DNA of 64,000 bases from an uncultured bacterium (GCA_900551245.1 URVC01000001.1:124001-188000); one strand, 5' to 3'. Numbered from the stretch's first letter, positions 7,850 through 17,403 are shown. Numbers and translations are program-made. The notes: generated by a model from the sequence alone, not told the origin.

Positions 7850-9793
7850 TCACACGCGTTCCAGCGTCAGGAGTGCGCCGCCGTTGCCGGGCAGGAAAAT
7901 CCCCTCATCCCGCAGGCAGGTTTCCGGAGAATCCGAACAGCAGTCGGCAATCCGCCAGCCTGCCGCGGGATGCAGCGCCACTTCGCGGGCGTCCGGCGAA
8001 CAGTTGGTCACCACCGCGTAACAGAGCGAATCCGACGCCGGGTGTTCGCTCAACAGCACCTCCCGGCACTCCGGATGGAGCCGTTCTCCGGCCAGCGCCC
8101 CTGCCCCGCAGTAACGGTAGAACTCACAGGCCGGGATCGACTGGAAGGAGCCGGGGATTTCCAGCATCCGCTTTTCCAGCGGCAGCGCGGCCAGGATCAC
8201 CCGCCCCCCTCCCCGCCGGAACTCCAGGAACGTCCCGCTGTCGTCGAGCGGCTCCGCTCCGCGTGACGCCAGTTTGAACTCGTAGGCGGGAGCAAGCGGC
8301 AGCTTCACCCGGGTTCCGCCCAGATTCAAAGCGTATTCCCGGACCGAACTCCCTTTCCGGCGGCTGACGATCTCCGCGCCGAAGAACTCCGCCATCTCCA
8401 CCGGGCAGGCGTCGCTGTCCAACGTCACGCAGAGCGTCGCCCCGGCCTCGACCCGCCGGGCAAGCTCCCGGAACGCGGCCCGGTTCAATCCCCCCTTCCG
8501 CTTCATGCACGGCAGGAAATAACAGGGCGCTTCCGGAATCTCATCCTCACAGAACGCAAATTTCAACGTAAGTCCCGCCTGACGGGCCAGAATGTTGACC
8601 GCGTTCACCAGTTCATAATGCTCCTGATCGCGCCCCAGAATGCAGACCGCGGTGTGCGCCGCCGGCGGAAGCGCCTGCACCGGAGCACGTTTCAGAAACT
8701 CGCCGAATGCCGCAATCGCCTCTCCGGTCGGATTCAACCGGAGGTCGCCGGTGAGAATGCCGTGCTCCATGCCCGCTTCATCCCAGTCGTAAGGGGGAAA
8801 CTCCATGCCGGTCTGGTCAAACGCACACCACCACAGCAGAGCCCGCGCATCCGACGCCCACAGCAGCCAGAGTATGTTGCGGAGCTGACGACCCAGCGCC
8901 GGGAAATCCGAAAAGGTGCGCCGGAGCGTGCCGATCTCCTCGACAATGCTCGGTTTTCCGCCGATATCGTGGTAAAGCTGATTTTCCGTCGGCGCAAGCA
9001 TCACCCAGCGAAGTGTGTTCGCAGGATCGCAGTTGACGTAGCTTCGCCACATCTGATACGGATGCGTGGTCAGCACATCGCACAGTTCCGCCTGGTCGGC
9101 GATCAGCCATTTGTTCGGCCGGGGCTCCCACTGCCGGTCGTGCAGCTGGAGAGAGTGCATCCCCGAAAAAATCGGCCGTGAAGGATCCGTCTGCCGGATC
9201 GACGCGGAAATCTGAGCGGCCCAGTTCCACGCCGCCGCCCGGGTGTCGGCCACGGAGAGACAGTTGCTCTCGTTGCCCAGCTCCCAGGCGAGAATGGCAG
9301 GATGGTGTTTCATCCGCCCGACGAAATACCGGACAAACCGATTCTGCCAGAAGAGCGATTCCGGATCGGTGAAGGCGTCCAGCCCGTCCACTGCGGGCGG
9401 GCAGTAAATCCGGAAGGTCATGTGGCCGTTGATCAGCGGCACGATCAGCTTCATGCCGTGCTTCTGCGCGAGATCGGCCAGCGTCTCGAACCGCTCCATC
9501 ATCGTCTCATCCACCCCGGCCCGGCCCGCTTCGGTCGCCGGAAGCGGCCGTTCGCCGGTAAAGGCGTACCCGCGCGGATACCCGCCTTTCGCACAATTGC
9601 TCCGCAACACCATCACCGGCTGAAAATCCGGCCAGAGCGGAAATACCCGCAACAACCGGCAGCCGATCTTCTCCAATGCAACAAAATCCTGCTCCACCAC
9701 CACAGCGTCCCACTGCGACCACATCCGTGTCGCGGCATGGCTCGCCCAGTAGTTCACCCCGAGCGTCATCGTCCCTTGTTCCAGCATCTGCAC
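7850..9793 (-). CDS. Clan GH-A glycoside hydrolase (GH5-like, cytoplasmic)
   Basis: A 647-residue protein without a signal peptide. The N-terminal 370 residues form a GH5-type TIM barrel: the acid/base lies in AWELGNES (Glu175) and the nucleophile in SIVEEIG (Glu286), a V-x-E-x-G strand. After the barrel come a Rossmann-like beta-galactosidase-trimerisation-type domain and a small beta domain. The layout resembles mannanase- and galactosidase-like enzymes. The start at 9793 has AAAGGG 7 bases upstream; the methionine two codons later is an alternative. Two exact-spacing direct repeats lie upstream and suggest activation by an AraC-type regulator. Substrate unknown. Confidence 0.82.
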   Translation of the reverse strand: MQMLEQGTMTLGVNYWASHAATRMWSQWDAVVVEQDFVALEKIGCRLLRVFPLWPDFQPVMVLRSNCAKGGYPRGYAFTGERPLPATEAGRAGVDETMMERFETLADLAQKHGMKLIVPLINGHMTFRIYCPPAVDGLDAFTDPESLFWQNRFVRYFVGRMKHHPAILAWELGNESNCLSVADTRAAAWNWAAQISASIRQTDPSRPIFSGMHSLQLHDRQWEPRPNKWLIADQAELCDVLTTHPYQMWRSYVNCDPANTLRWVMLAPTENQLYHDIGGKPSIVEEIGTLRRTFSDFPALGRQLRNILWLLWASDARALLWWCAFDQTGMEFPPYDWDEAGMEHGILTGDLRLNPTGEAIAAFGEFLKRAPVQALPPAAHTAVCILGRDQEHYELVNAVNILARQAGLTLKFAFCEDEIPEAPCYFLPCMKRKGGLNRAAFRELARRVEAGATLCVTLDSDACPVEMAEFFGAEIVSRRKGSSVREYALNLGGTRVKLPLAPAYEFKLASRGAEPLDDSGTFLEFRRGGGRVILAALPLEKRMLEIPGSFQSIPACEFYRYCGAGALAGERLHPECREVLLSEHPASDSLCYAVVTNCSPDAREVALHPAAGWRIADCCSDSPETCLRDEGIFLPGNGGALLTLERV

Positions 9794-9814
9794 ACCCTTT
9801 CCTCCGTTTTTTCT

Positions 9815-9842
9815 AGTATATCCGGGAAACCGTGCAAAACAA
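9815..9842 (-). promoter_or_regulatory. Possible promoter of the GH5-like gene
   Basis: On the minus strand TTGTTT (9842-9837) and TATACT (9820-9815) are separated by 16 bases. The weak -35 box would fit a promoter that needs an activator. Confidence 0.45.
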
Positions 9843-9865
9843 GGGGAGCTCTCCGCCTTTATACA

Positions 9866-9910
9866 GAAAACATTGAAACAAACCCGGGGAAATATGAAAA
9901 TATTGAAACA
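9866..9910. repeat. 15-bp direct repeat pair with 30-bp period, probable activator site
   Basis: GAAAACATTGAAACA (9866-9880) and GAAAATATTGAAACA (9896-9910) differ at one base and start exactly 30 bp apart, about three helical turns. They lie just upstream of the possible -35 box of the GH5-like gene. Paired direct half-sites of this kind are typical for AraC-type activators. Confidence 0.6.
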
Positions 9911-9917
9911 GAAGAGT

Positions 9918-10778
9918 TCAAATCAGCGGAACCGCTTCCGAAACCGCGCGGCGGTCAGGATATTCCCCCCGGAGGCGTTCGACATCCTCTTCCGCCATCC
10001 GCCAGCCGACGGCACCGACATTTTCCGCCAGGTGAAGAGGATCAGACGCCTTGACAATCGTCACCACGCCCGGCTGGGAAATCAGCCAGTTCAACGCCAG
10101 CTGCCGGGGCGTGTGGCCATATCGCGCCGCCAATTCCGTCAGCAGCGGAACCGAGCAATCGACTCCGCGCAACGGCCGCCAGGCGATCACCATGACGCCC
10201 GTTTTCTGACAGAAGTCGAGCAGTCCGGAGAGTTCAATTTCGCGGACCTGCAGATTGTAGTGGAGCTGGTTGGCGACGATCGGCACCTCGGAGAGCGCCT
10301 GCGCCTGTTTCAGCCGATCGAGGGAAAAATTGCTCACCCCGATGTTCCGCGCCAATCCTTCGCGCTGGAGCCGGTTCATCGCCTGAATCGTCTCCTTCAA
10401 CGGAATCTCCGGATTCACCTGATGAACCAGATAGAGGTCGAAGGCATCGACGCCCAGCCGGCGCAGGCTCGCCTCCGCCGCGCGCAACGGTCCGTCGCCG
10501 CCGAGATGGCTTTTCCAGACCTTGCCGGTGAGAAAGAGCCGGGAGCGCTCCACGCCGCGAATCGCCTCGCCGACCAGCTCCTCGGCATGGCCGCCGGCAT
10601 ACATTTCCGCCGTGTCGATATGGGTCAGACCGGCGTCGAGCGCCCGGCGGATTACGGTGATGTCGCGGGCATCGTCATTCTCCGGGTCGCGTTCCGAAAC
10701 ACCGCCCAGCCGCCAGGTCCCCTGCCCGAGCACGGGCATCGAGAATCCGCCGGCAATCGTTTTCCATGGAACCGTCAT
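9918..10778 (-). CDS. Aldo/keto reductase
   Basis: A 286-residue NAD(P)H-dependent oxidoreductase. The catalytic tetrad is complete: Asp55 and Tyr60 (IDTAEMYAGG), Lys86 (LTGKVW) and His119 (YLVHQ). IGVSNFS and IVKASDP belong to the cofactor-binding half of the barrel. The size and motifs fit the short YeaE/AKR5-like group that reduces methylglyoxal and other aldehydes. Its ATG overlaps the stop of the UbiB/AarF-like gene by four bases (ATGA), so it is translationally coupled as the last gene of a long minus-strand train. Confidence 0.9.
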   Translation of the reverse strand: MTVPWKTIAGGFSMPVLGQGTWRLGGVSERDPENDDARDITVIRRALDAGLTHIDTAEMYAGGHAEELVGEAIRGVERSRLFLTGKVWKSHLGGDGPLRAAEASLRRLGVDAFDLYLVHQVNPEIPLKETIQAMNRLQREGLARNIGVSNFSLDRLKQAQALSEVPIVANQLHYNLQVREIELSGLLDFCQKTGVMVIAWRPLRGVDCSVPLLTELAARYGHTPRQLALNWLISQPGVVTIVKASDPLHLAENVGAVGWRMAEEDVERLRGEYPDRRAVSEAVPLI

Positions 10779-12508
10779 CGATTCTTCTCCTCCTCTTCCA
10801 GCCGCTTCCGGCGCAACCGCTCCCGGAGAAAGAGCTTCCGTTTCCGGTAGTCATCCAGCAGAACCGCGATGCTCAACAGCCCCGAAATGCAGAATCCGAG
10901 CGTGCCGATCACCGGGATCTCCCCCCAGAACGGCGGAATTTTTGCCACAATGATCAGCGCCGACCCGATCAACAGCGCCGAAATCAGCAGAGAACGGGAC
11001 ATCCGCTCCCCGGTCACGTAAAGCGTCTCCTCGATGTCGTTGAGCCGGTGATGTTCCACCCGGAGCGTCAGATCGCCCCGCTCCAGCTTGCCGCCGATGT
11101 TCCGGAGCGCCTGCGGCAGATTCTGCAGCGACGTGATGTTTTCGCCGAGCGTATCGAAGAAGCGGCGCACATAGGGGACCGGATTGAGCGCACGCATTTT
11201 GAGCTTCTGCACGAACGGCTTGACCATCTCCACAATCCGCAGTTGCGGGTTGAAGGTCCTGCCGAGATGTTCTATGGTGATCAACGCCTTGAACATCATG
11301 TAGAGATTGGGCTTGAGCGACAGCTCATACTTGCTGAACATCTCCATAAGCTCTTCGAGGATGTGGGAAACGCTCAGTTTATCCAGCGGCAGATTGATGT
11401 TTTCGTCGACAAGGTCGCCGACATCGCGTTCCAACTCCAGCCGGCTTCCGGTAAAGCGGCCGGAAATCGTCATGCGCAGCGCGGTGTCGGTCATCAGAGA
11501 GATCTGACCGCGCAGCATGTAGTCGATGATCTTGACGAAATCCTGCCGCTCCTCTTCGCTGACCCGCCCCATCATGCCGAAGTCGATGAAGGCAAACCGG
11601 TTTCCTTCCAGCAGAAAAATGTTCCCCGGATGCGGGTCCGCATGGAAAAACCCGTATTCGAAAATCTGGGCCAGCAGGGAGTTGACGCCGAGCTCCGCGA
11701 TGCGCGGCAGATCATATTTCCGCCGCACCTCCTCTTCGGCCAGCACCTTCGTGGCGGAATCGCCGAACAGACGCTCCATGGTCAGCACCCGCATGGAGGT
11801 GTATTCCAGATAGAGGCGCGGAATGACCAGTCCTTCACTGCCGGCCATGTTCCGGGTGAAACGGAGCAGATTGGCCGCTTCAAATTGATAGTTGAGCTCC
11901 CGGCGGAGCGAATAGGCGAACTCCTCGACAATCCGCACCGGGCGGAGCCGGGCCAGGGATTCGTTGAAATTCTCCAGCTTCCGGGCGATGTAAAGCATGA
12001 TCTCCAGATCGGTGGCGATCAGCGCATCAACGCCGGGCCGCCGCACCTTGACCACGACGGCGGTGCCATCCATCAGCGTCGCGGCGTGGACCTGCCCGAT
12101 GCTGGCCGCCGCCAGAGGCTCCGGGGAGAACTCCCGGAAGATCTCCTCCGGTTCCTTTCCCAGCTCTGCGCGGATGGTCTCCCGTGCCTTTTCCACCGGA
12201 AAGGGGGAGACCTTTTCGGTCAGCTTCGAAAGTTCGCGCGCATATTCCGGCGTGATGAGATCCGGCCGGGTGGAGAGGATCTGCCCCAGCTTCACAAAGG
12301 TGGGGCCCAGCTCCTCAAACAGCATCCGGAGTTTCTCCGGCCGGCTTTTCCCCGTGAGAACATGCTCCTGCCAGAGCCGCTTCTTCAAAGGATGAATATG
12401 CTCGGCCAGATCGTGAAATCCATATGCTGCCGTGGTTTCAAGAATGACGAGAAACCGTTTGAATGATTTATAATCGCGGGTAATCTCCGACGGAGCCTTG
12501 AATCGCAT
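10775..12508 (-). CDS. ABC1/AarF/UbiB-family atypical kinase
   Basis: A 577-residue membrane-associated protein kinase-like protein. Family motifs are all present: FVKLGQILSTRPD (71-83, the KxGQ motif), AAASIGQVH (133-141, the Ala-rich nucleotide loop), the lysine in VVVKVRRPG (154), HADPHPGN (289-296) and FIDFG (307-311). Two hydrophobic segments near residues 505-560 anchor the C-terminus. UbiB homologues support quinone biosynthesis, probably as ATPases that handle hydrophobic precursors. The gene is 72 bases after a lipoprotein gene and overlaps the aldo/keto reductase gene. A quinone role here is inferred from the family only. Confidence 0.9.
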   Translation of the reverse strand: MRFKAPSEITRDYKSFKRFLVILETTAAYGFHDLAEHIHPLKKRLWQEHVLTGKSRPEKLRMLFEELGPTFVKLGQILSTRPDLITPEYARELSKLTEKVSPFPVEKARETIRAELGKEPEEIFREFSPEPLAAASIGQVHAATLMDGTAVVVKVRRPGVDALIATDLEIMLYIARKLENFNESLARLRPVRIVEEFAYSLRRELNYQFEAANLLRFTRNMAGSEGLVIPRLYLEYTSMRVLTMERLFGDSATKVLAEEEVRRKYDLPRIAELGVNSLLAQIFEYGFFHADPHPGNIFLLEGNRFAFIDFGMMGRVSEEERQDFVKIIDYMLRGQISLMTDTALRMTISGRFTGSRLELERDVGDLVDENINLPLDKLSVSHILEELMEMFSKYELSLKPNLYMMFKALITIEHLGRTFNPQLRIVEMVKPFVQKLKMRALNPVPYVRRFFDTLGENITSLQNLPQALRNIGGKLERGDLTLRVEHHRLNDIEETLYVTGERMSRSLLISALLIGSALIIVAKIPPFWGEIPVIGTLGFCISGLLSIAVLLDDYRKRKLFLRERLRRKRLEEEEKNR

Positions 12509-12580
12509 ACCAGCCTCCTCCTCCCTTTACCATACCCCTCCGGACGCGCGGATGCAATCCCATTTCCGGAGAAACCGGCG

Positions 12581-13168
12581 TTATTTCCCCTCCTTCTCTC
12601 GCAAAGCGGCCCGCTGCGGCGACTCCACCGCGATTGCCGCAACCGGACTCTCCGCGCTGACCGAATGCAGATTGAGCACCGCCTTGATGAAGTAGCGCCG
12701 CTCCCCCTCCGGAGAAACCACCAGCTTTTCCACGAATGGAAGCTCCTTGGTCACCAGCACATTGTTCCCCGGAACAATCTCCAGCGGGTAACGGGTGGCC
12801 GGGCGCTTGACGTCGAAGGAGAGCGGAATCCACAACCCTTCATCCGGCTCGGTGGTTCCCGGCAGCCAGGGCTGGCAGTAGATCAGCAGATTGTCCGGCT
12901 CGTTGGCGTACCACTCGACCAGACGGAGCGGGCGGTCGTCGGTGTTCCGGAGCGAGAAGGTCACCCGGCCCGGCCGGCCCGCCGTCAGCGTCCGGCTGCC
13001 GACCAGCTGAAGCGAGAGTTTGTAGCGCGCCAGCTGCGGGTACTCCGGCAGTTCGGCGACAACACCGACCCCCAGCTCCTCGCGTTTTTCCACCTCACGG
13101 ACACATCCGGCGGTCTGCATCAGAACGATACCGGCCGCCGCCAGCAGAAAACAGTGTGAAAGTTTCAT
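12581..13168 (-). CDS. Hypothetical lipoprotein
   Basis: A 195-residue protein with a lipoprotein signal: a positively charged start, a hydrophobic stretch and M-Q-T-A-G-C, giving Cys22 as the lipidated residue. The rest looks like one beta-sandwich (RVTFSLRNTDDRPLRLVEW resembles intracellular-proteinase-inhibitor or BsuPI-like Ig folds). It follows dnaG by 20 bases on the same strand. No function can be assigned. Confidence 0.78.
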   Translation of the reverse strand: MKLSHCFLLAAAGIVLMQTAGCVREVEKREELGVGVVAELPEYPQLARYKLSLQLVGSRTLTAGRPGRVTFSLRNTDDRPLRLVEWYANEPDNLLIYCQPWLPGTTEPDEGLWIPLSFDVKRPATRYPLEIVPGNNVLVTKELPFVEKLVVSPEGERRYFIKAVLNLHSVSAESPVAAIAVESPQRAALREKEGK

Positions 13169-13188
13169 AATAAGAATACCTCCCGGAA

Positions 13189-14997
13189 TTATTTTCGATT
13201 CAATTCCACCAGCTGTCCCAGAATCGCCGTCCGTTCCTCCGCGGTGGCCGCCTGCCGCAGGCGAAGGGTCAGCGTGCGGCGTTTCTCTTCACGGCGAATC
13301 CGGCGCAGCTCCCTGACCGAATCGAGGACCGCCCGGCTGACGTCGGCATACTGGTGATCGCCCACCAGAAGACGGCTGACCGCCGGCGACGGGTGTTCCA
13401 GCAGCATGTCGGAAATCGCGCTGCCCGCCTGATCGAACTCTCCATTCAAAGCGGCGTTGACCGCAAGATTGATCGCACGCTCCGGCGGCGATTCTCCGGA
13501 GAGCTCTTCCGGCGGCAGAAGTTCTGCGATCTGCCGGGCCGCCTCCTCGTAGTTGACCGCCAGCGCGAGCAATGTGAGCAGCGCGGAGGGGTAACGCTCC
13601 TCCACCGGACGGACCGGCGGCTTCGCCTCCTGCTCCTGCCCGGCAAAGCGGCTCCGCCGCTCCTCCTCTCCCCGGAGTTTCCGGCGCACCTGCCGCAATT
13701 CCGCCCAGAAGGCGTCTTCGCTCACGCCCAGAGCGGTCGCCGCCTCGCGGACATACAGCTCCAGCTCCACCTGATTGGTCACCTTGCCGAGGAACTCCGC
13801 CACCTCGGCGGCGGCCTGCCCCCGGCCGGCGGGCGAACTCATGTCGTACCGTTCCGGCAGCGAGTCGCAGAGCACCTGCAGCCAGGAGACCGCTCCCGCC
13901 ACCGCCTGCTGAACCGCCTCGGCACCGCCGTTGCGGAACAATTCATCTGGATCCTTTCCGCCCGGAATCCGGATCACCCGGATATCGAACGACATCGGCA
14001 GAAGGATCTCCAGATCGCGCCGGATTGCCTTCTGACCGGCCGCATCGGAGTCGAGCGCCAGAAAAATCCGCCCCGCATAGCGGCGCAGAATCCGCCCCTG
14101 ATTCTCGGTGAAACTGGTTCCCTGCGGCGCCACGGCACACGCAAACCCGGCCCGGTGAAACGCGATCGTGTCAAGCTGCCCTTCGCAGATGATCGCCATA
14201 TTCTTTTCGCTCATCATCCGGCGCGCGAGCGGCAGAGCGTAAAGGAGATTGCCCTTTTTGAAAATCGGCGTCTCCGTGGTGTTGATGTACTTCCCTCCGG
14301 CCGGAGTGGCTTCCAGCGCCCGGGCGCTGAATCCGACCGCCCTGCCCTGTTCATTTTCAATGGTGAAAGTGAGTCGCCCCTTGAAGTGATCGTAACAGCG
14401 TCCGGTCTCCGCCTTCCGGCTGACGATGCCGGAATTGACCAGTTCCGCGTCGGTAAACCCGATGCTCCGCCCATAGTTGAGGCAGGCGGTCCAGTCATCG
14501 GGACAGGCGCCGATCCGGAACTTCTCGGCCACTTCGGGCGGAATTCCCCGCTTCTGCAAGTAAAGCGCCGCAGGAGAAGCGGGATTCGAAACCAGAACCC
14601 GGTGAAAAAATTCCGCAAACGCTTCGTTCACCTGAAACAGCCGCTCCCGTTCGCCGGCCCGGCGCCGCCCCTCCCCCGGATCGCCGCCGGGAGCGTTTTC
14701 CGGGATCACCACGCCGACCCGCGACGCGAGCATATGAAGAGCGTCGACAAAACCGACGTTCTCCTTCTCCATGAAGAAGCGGAAGACATCGCCCCCCTTG
14801 CCGCATCCGAAACAGTGAAAGGTCTGCCGGGCCGCATCGACATGGAACGACGGCGTCTTCTCCTGATGAAACGGGCACAGCCCCTTGTAGGTGTTGGTTC
14901 CGGCCCGCCGGAGCTGCACGAACATGCCGATCAGTTCCACGATGTCGCATCGGGATCTGATGTCTTCGATGATCTCCTTGGATACGCCGAACGCCAT
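13189..14997 (-). CDS. dnaG: DNA primase
   Basis: A 602-residue primase that makes RNA primers at the replication fork. The N-terminal CHC2 zinc ribbon has Cys41, His44, Cys62 and Cys65 (CPFHQEKTPSFH ... HCFGCGKGGD). The catalytic core has the Toprim motifs EGQLD (272-276) and DSDAAG (316-321), whose acidic residues hold the metal ions. The C-terminal helical part for helicase binding is present, so the protein is full length. It starts 2 bases after the TPR lipoprotein stop and so is coupled to it. It is not next to rpsU or rpoD, its partners in many bacteria, but lies downstream of a zinc transporter operon. Confidence 0.97.
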   Translation of the reverse strand: MAFGVSKEIIEDIRSRCDIVELIGMFVQLRRAGTNTYKGLCPFHQEKTPSFHVDAARQTFHCFGCGKGGDVFRFFMEKENVGFVDALHMLASRVGVVIPENAPGGDPGEGRRRAGERERLFQVNEAFAEFFHRVLVSNPASPAALYLQKRGIPPEVAEKFRIGACPDDWTACLNYGRSIGFTDAELVNSGIVSRKAETGRCYDHFKGRLTFTIENEQGRAVGFSARALEATPAGGKYINTTETPIFKKGNLLYALPLARRMMSEKNMAIICEGQLDTIAFHRAGFACAVAPQGTSFTENQGRILRRYAGRIFLALDSDAAGQKAIRRDLEILLPMSFDIRVIRIPGGKDPDELFRNGGAEAVQQAVAGAVSWLQVLCDSLPERYDMSSPAGRGQAAAEVAEFLGKVTNQVELELYVREAATALGVSEDAFWAELRQVRRKLRGEEERRSRFAGQEQEAKPPVRPVEERYPSALLTLLALAVNYEEAARQIAELLPPEELSGESPPERAINLAVNAALNGEFDQAGSAISDMLLEHPSPAVSRLLVGDHQYADVSRAVLDSVRELRRIRREEKRRTLTLRLRQAATAEERTAILGQLVELNRK

Positions 14998-14999
14998 GG

Positions 15000-15758
15000 T
15001 CAGTTCATCTGCCGCAGCCGCGCTTCCACGCGGGCGCGGGCGGCGGCATATTCCGGCTTGCCCTGGGTCTGCTTGAGGAAGAACTTGTAGAAGCCGCGGG
15101 CATTCGCCTTCGACGAGGTGTAGCGATCCATGAACACCCCCATGTTGTAGAGCATGCCGGGATTGTTCTTCGAATTGCGGCAGGCATCCATGAACGCCCG
15201 CTTGGCGGCGTTGAAGTTCCCGGCCCGGACATAGGAGATGCCCAGCTGATTGTCCAACGCCGGATTCTTCGCGAATTCCGGCTTCTGCTTGAGCATCAAT
15301 AGATAGGGAACCGCCTGCCGGGAACGCATGGCCACCGCGACGTTGCAGAGCGCCACGAGCGTGTTCGTGTCGTCCGGCTTGAGCCGGAGCGCCTGCTCCA
15401 GCGCATTCATCGCATCGGCATAGCGGGCCGGATCAGAGGCATAGATCCTCCCCAGCGTATACTGTGCGGCAAAACTCTCCGGATTGATCTTCACCGCCTG
15501 AAGAGCCGAATCCAGCGCAAGATCACGTTCCCCGCACTTCTCACTGGCCACCGCGCGGAACACCAGCCCGGACACATTGTCCGGCTCGAGCTCCACCGCC
15601 CGTCGAGCCTGCTTCAGCGCCTCTTTCCACTCCCCGGAATCAGCATATTCCTTTGCCTTCACCAGACACCCGTCCGCCGTGCGGCTGCCGCACCCGGCAG
15701 GAAGCAGACAGATCACCCCCAGAACCGTCGCGGCCAATCCTTTGAAAAACCGTCTCAT
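15000..15758 (-). CDS. TPR-repeat lipoprotein
   Basis: A 252-residue protein. The start at 15758 is chosen over an upstream one because a GAGG box lies 5 bases before it and the lipoprotein signal begins there (hydrophobic run, then L-L-P-A-G-C). At least four tetratricopeptide repeats follow, with the usual A-x-x-x-x-x-x-A-L spacing (WKEALKQARRAVELEPDN, LALDSALQAVKINPES, AMNALEQALRLKPDD). Such proteins act as periplasmic scaffolds in envelope assembly. It sits between znuB (7 bases away) and dnaG (2 bases away). Confidence 0.85.
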   Translation of the reverse strand: MRRFFKGLAATVLGVICLLPAGCGSRTADGCLVKAKEYADSGEWKEALKQARRAVELEPDNVSGLVFRAVASEKCGERDLALDSALQAVKINPESFAAQYTLGRIYASDPARYADAMNALEQALRLKPDDTNTLVALCNVAVAMRSRQAVPYLLMLKQKPEFAKNPALDNQLGISYVRAGNFNAAKRAFMDACRNSKNNPGMLYNMGVFMDRYTSSKANARGFYKFFLKQTQGKPEYAAARARVEARLRQMN

Positions 15759-15765
15759 TTTCGCC

Positions 15766-16617
15766 TCATCTCCGTTGGTTGCGGCCGCGCCACGCACTCA
15801 CCGCCAGCCCGGCTACATAAACCACCCCCGCCAGCAATACGATCGCCGGTCCGGAAGGCATCCGGTACCAGTAACTCGCCAGCAGGCCGAACGTCACAAA
15901 AAGCCAGCTCAACACGGTAGCGAGCACCATCGTCGACCAGAGGTGCCGCGTAAAACACCCCGCCGTCGCCGCCGGCAGCGTCAAAAGCGCAATCACCAGA
16001 ATGATCCCCACCACGTTGATCAGCAGTACAATTGTCAAAGCCGTCAGCGCCAGCAGCGCCAGATAGAGCAGCTTCACCCGCACGCCGCGCAGCTCCGCAA
16101 AGGTTCCGTCAAACGACATCGCCAGAAGGCTGTTGTAGAAAAACAGCGTCGGAATCAACACCACCGCATCCAGCACCAGCGTCATATACACTTCGTGCTG
16201 CGACAACAGCAGAATGTTCCCGAACAGATACCCCTGCCAGTCCACATAGCCCGGCGTCCGGTCGAGAAAGAGCAGACCGATCGCCATGCCGAGCGCCCAG
16301 ACCACATTGATGATCGTGTCTTCACGCTCGCGGGCGCAGATGCTGACCACGCCGACCAGCAGGGCGGACGCCACCGCACCCACAACGGCGCCGAGCGTCG
16401 CCGAACACCATCCCCAGAGGCAGACCCGCTGCAGAAAGAGCGCCACGCCGACGCCGCCGAGCGCGGCATGCGCACTGGCTCCGGCGATCGACGAGATCCG
16501 GCGGGTCACCACCATCGTACCGATCACGCCGAGCGCAATGCTCGACAGAGCCCCGATCAGCAGGGCGTAGCGGAGAAACACCATCTCGGGCAGAAAGAAG
16601 TCACGCAACAGTTCCAT
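15766..16617 (-). CDS. znuB: Zinc/manganese ABC transporter permease (ZnuB family)
   Basis: A 283-residue integral membrane protein with about eight hydrophobic segments, of the ABC-3 permease family. The conserved region SIAGASAHAALGGVGVAL (43-60) is the coupling segment that contacts the ATPase. Its ATG directly follows the stop codon of the ATPase gene, so it is the third gene of znuA-znuC-znuB. It would move zinc or manganese across the inner membrane. The metal is inferred from the binding protein. Confidence 0.9.
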   Translation of the reverse strand: MELLRDFFLPEMVFLRYALLIGALSSIALGVIGTMVVTRRISSIAGASAHAALGGVGVALFLQRVCLWGWCSATLGAVVGAVASALLVGVVSICAREREDTIINVVWALGMAIGLLFLDRTPGYVDWQGYLFGNILLLSQHEVYMTLVLDAVVLIPTLFFYNSLLAMSFDGTFAELRGVRVKLLYLALLALTALTIVLLINVVGIILVIALLTLPAATAGCFTRHLWSTMVLATVLSWLFVTFGLLASYWYRMPSGPAIVLLAGVVYVAGLAVSAWRGRNQRR

Positions 16618-17403
16618 CTAGTGCGCCTCCTTTCGGCCGCATTCGGCATGTTTGCAGTTGCAGAAACAGTCATGATCGTGTTTGATCAGATTCACTTCGT
16701 GATGGTACACCGCGTTGGCGGCGGCGGCGTCGAACCGCCCCGCCTCGTGGACCGTCACCCGACGGTTGACGCAGATCACCAGATCCACCTCACGGTTGAC
16801 AAACCCGAGATCGTGGGAGACGGTCAGCACCGTCATCCGGCGGCGGAGAATTTCAAGCGTCGCATAGAACTGCTCTTCCGCACCGGGGTCGATATTGGCC
16901 GTCGGTTCATCCAGCAGCAGCAGTTCCGGCTGGCAGGCGAGAGCACGGGCGATCAGCACCCGCTGCCGCTGCCCGCCGGAGAGCGCAGCAAAACTGCGCT
17001 CCGCCACCTGCGGAATGCCCATCTCCTCCAGCGCGGCACGGGCAATCCGCTTGTCTTCCGCGGAGTAGCGCCCCCAGAATCCGCGACGGAGCCGCCCCAT
17101 CAGCACCACTTCAAGCGCCGTCACCGGAAACGCTCCGTCAAGTTGATGAAACTGCGGCATATATCCCACCTTGGGGCGCGCCTCCTCCGGAGAAACACCG
17201 AAAATCCGAATCTCCCCGCTTTCCGGCGTGAGCAGCCCCAGAAGCAGACCGAGCAATGTGCTCTTCCCTCCGCCGTTGGGGCCGACGATACAGCCGGACT
17301 GCCCGCGCCGCACGGTCAGGTTGACCGATTCCAGAACCCGGCGGCCGGGCTCATATCCGAAACAGAGGTTCCGCAGTTCGATGATAGGTTCAACGTCGTT
17401 CAT
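16618..17403 (-). CDS. znuC: Zinc/manganese ABC transporter ATPase with Cys/His-rich tail
   Basis: A 261-residue ABC ATPase: Walker A GPNGGGKST (41-49), signature LSGGQRQRV, Walker B LLLLDEPTA, and the switch histidine in VSHD. The start at 17403 fits the conserved N-terminus IIELRNLCFGY and overlaps znuA by 14 bases; the open frame reaches 17439. The last 28 residues are unusual: HHEVNLIKHDHDCFCNCK followed by H-A-E-C and a final His. They carry several Cys and His residues that could sense or hand over metal in the cytoplasm. It powers the ZnuB permease. Confidence 0.92.
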   Translation of the reverse strand: MNDVEPIIELRNLCFGYEPGRRVLESVNLTVRRGQSGCIVGPNGGGKSTLLGLLLGLLTPESGEIRIFGVSPEEARPKVGYMPQFHQLDGAFPVTALEVVLMGRLRRGFWGRYSAEDKRIARAALEEMGIPQVAERSFAALSGGQRQRVLIARALACQPELLLLDEPTANIDPGAEEQFYATLEILRRRMTVLTVSHDLGFVNREVDLVICVNRRVTVHEAGRFDAAAANAVYHHEVNLIKHDHDCFCNCKHAECGRKEAH

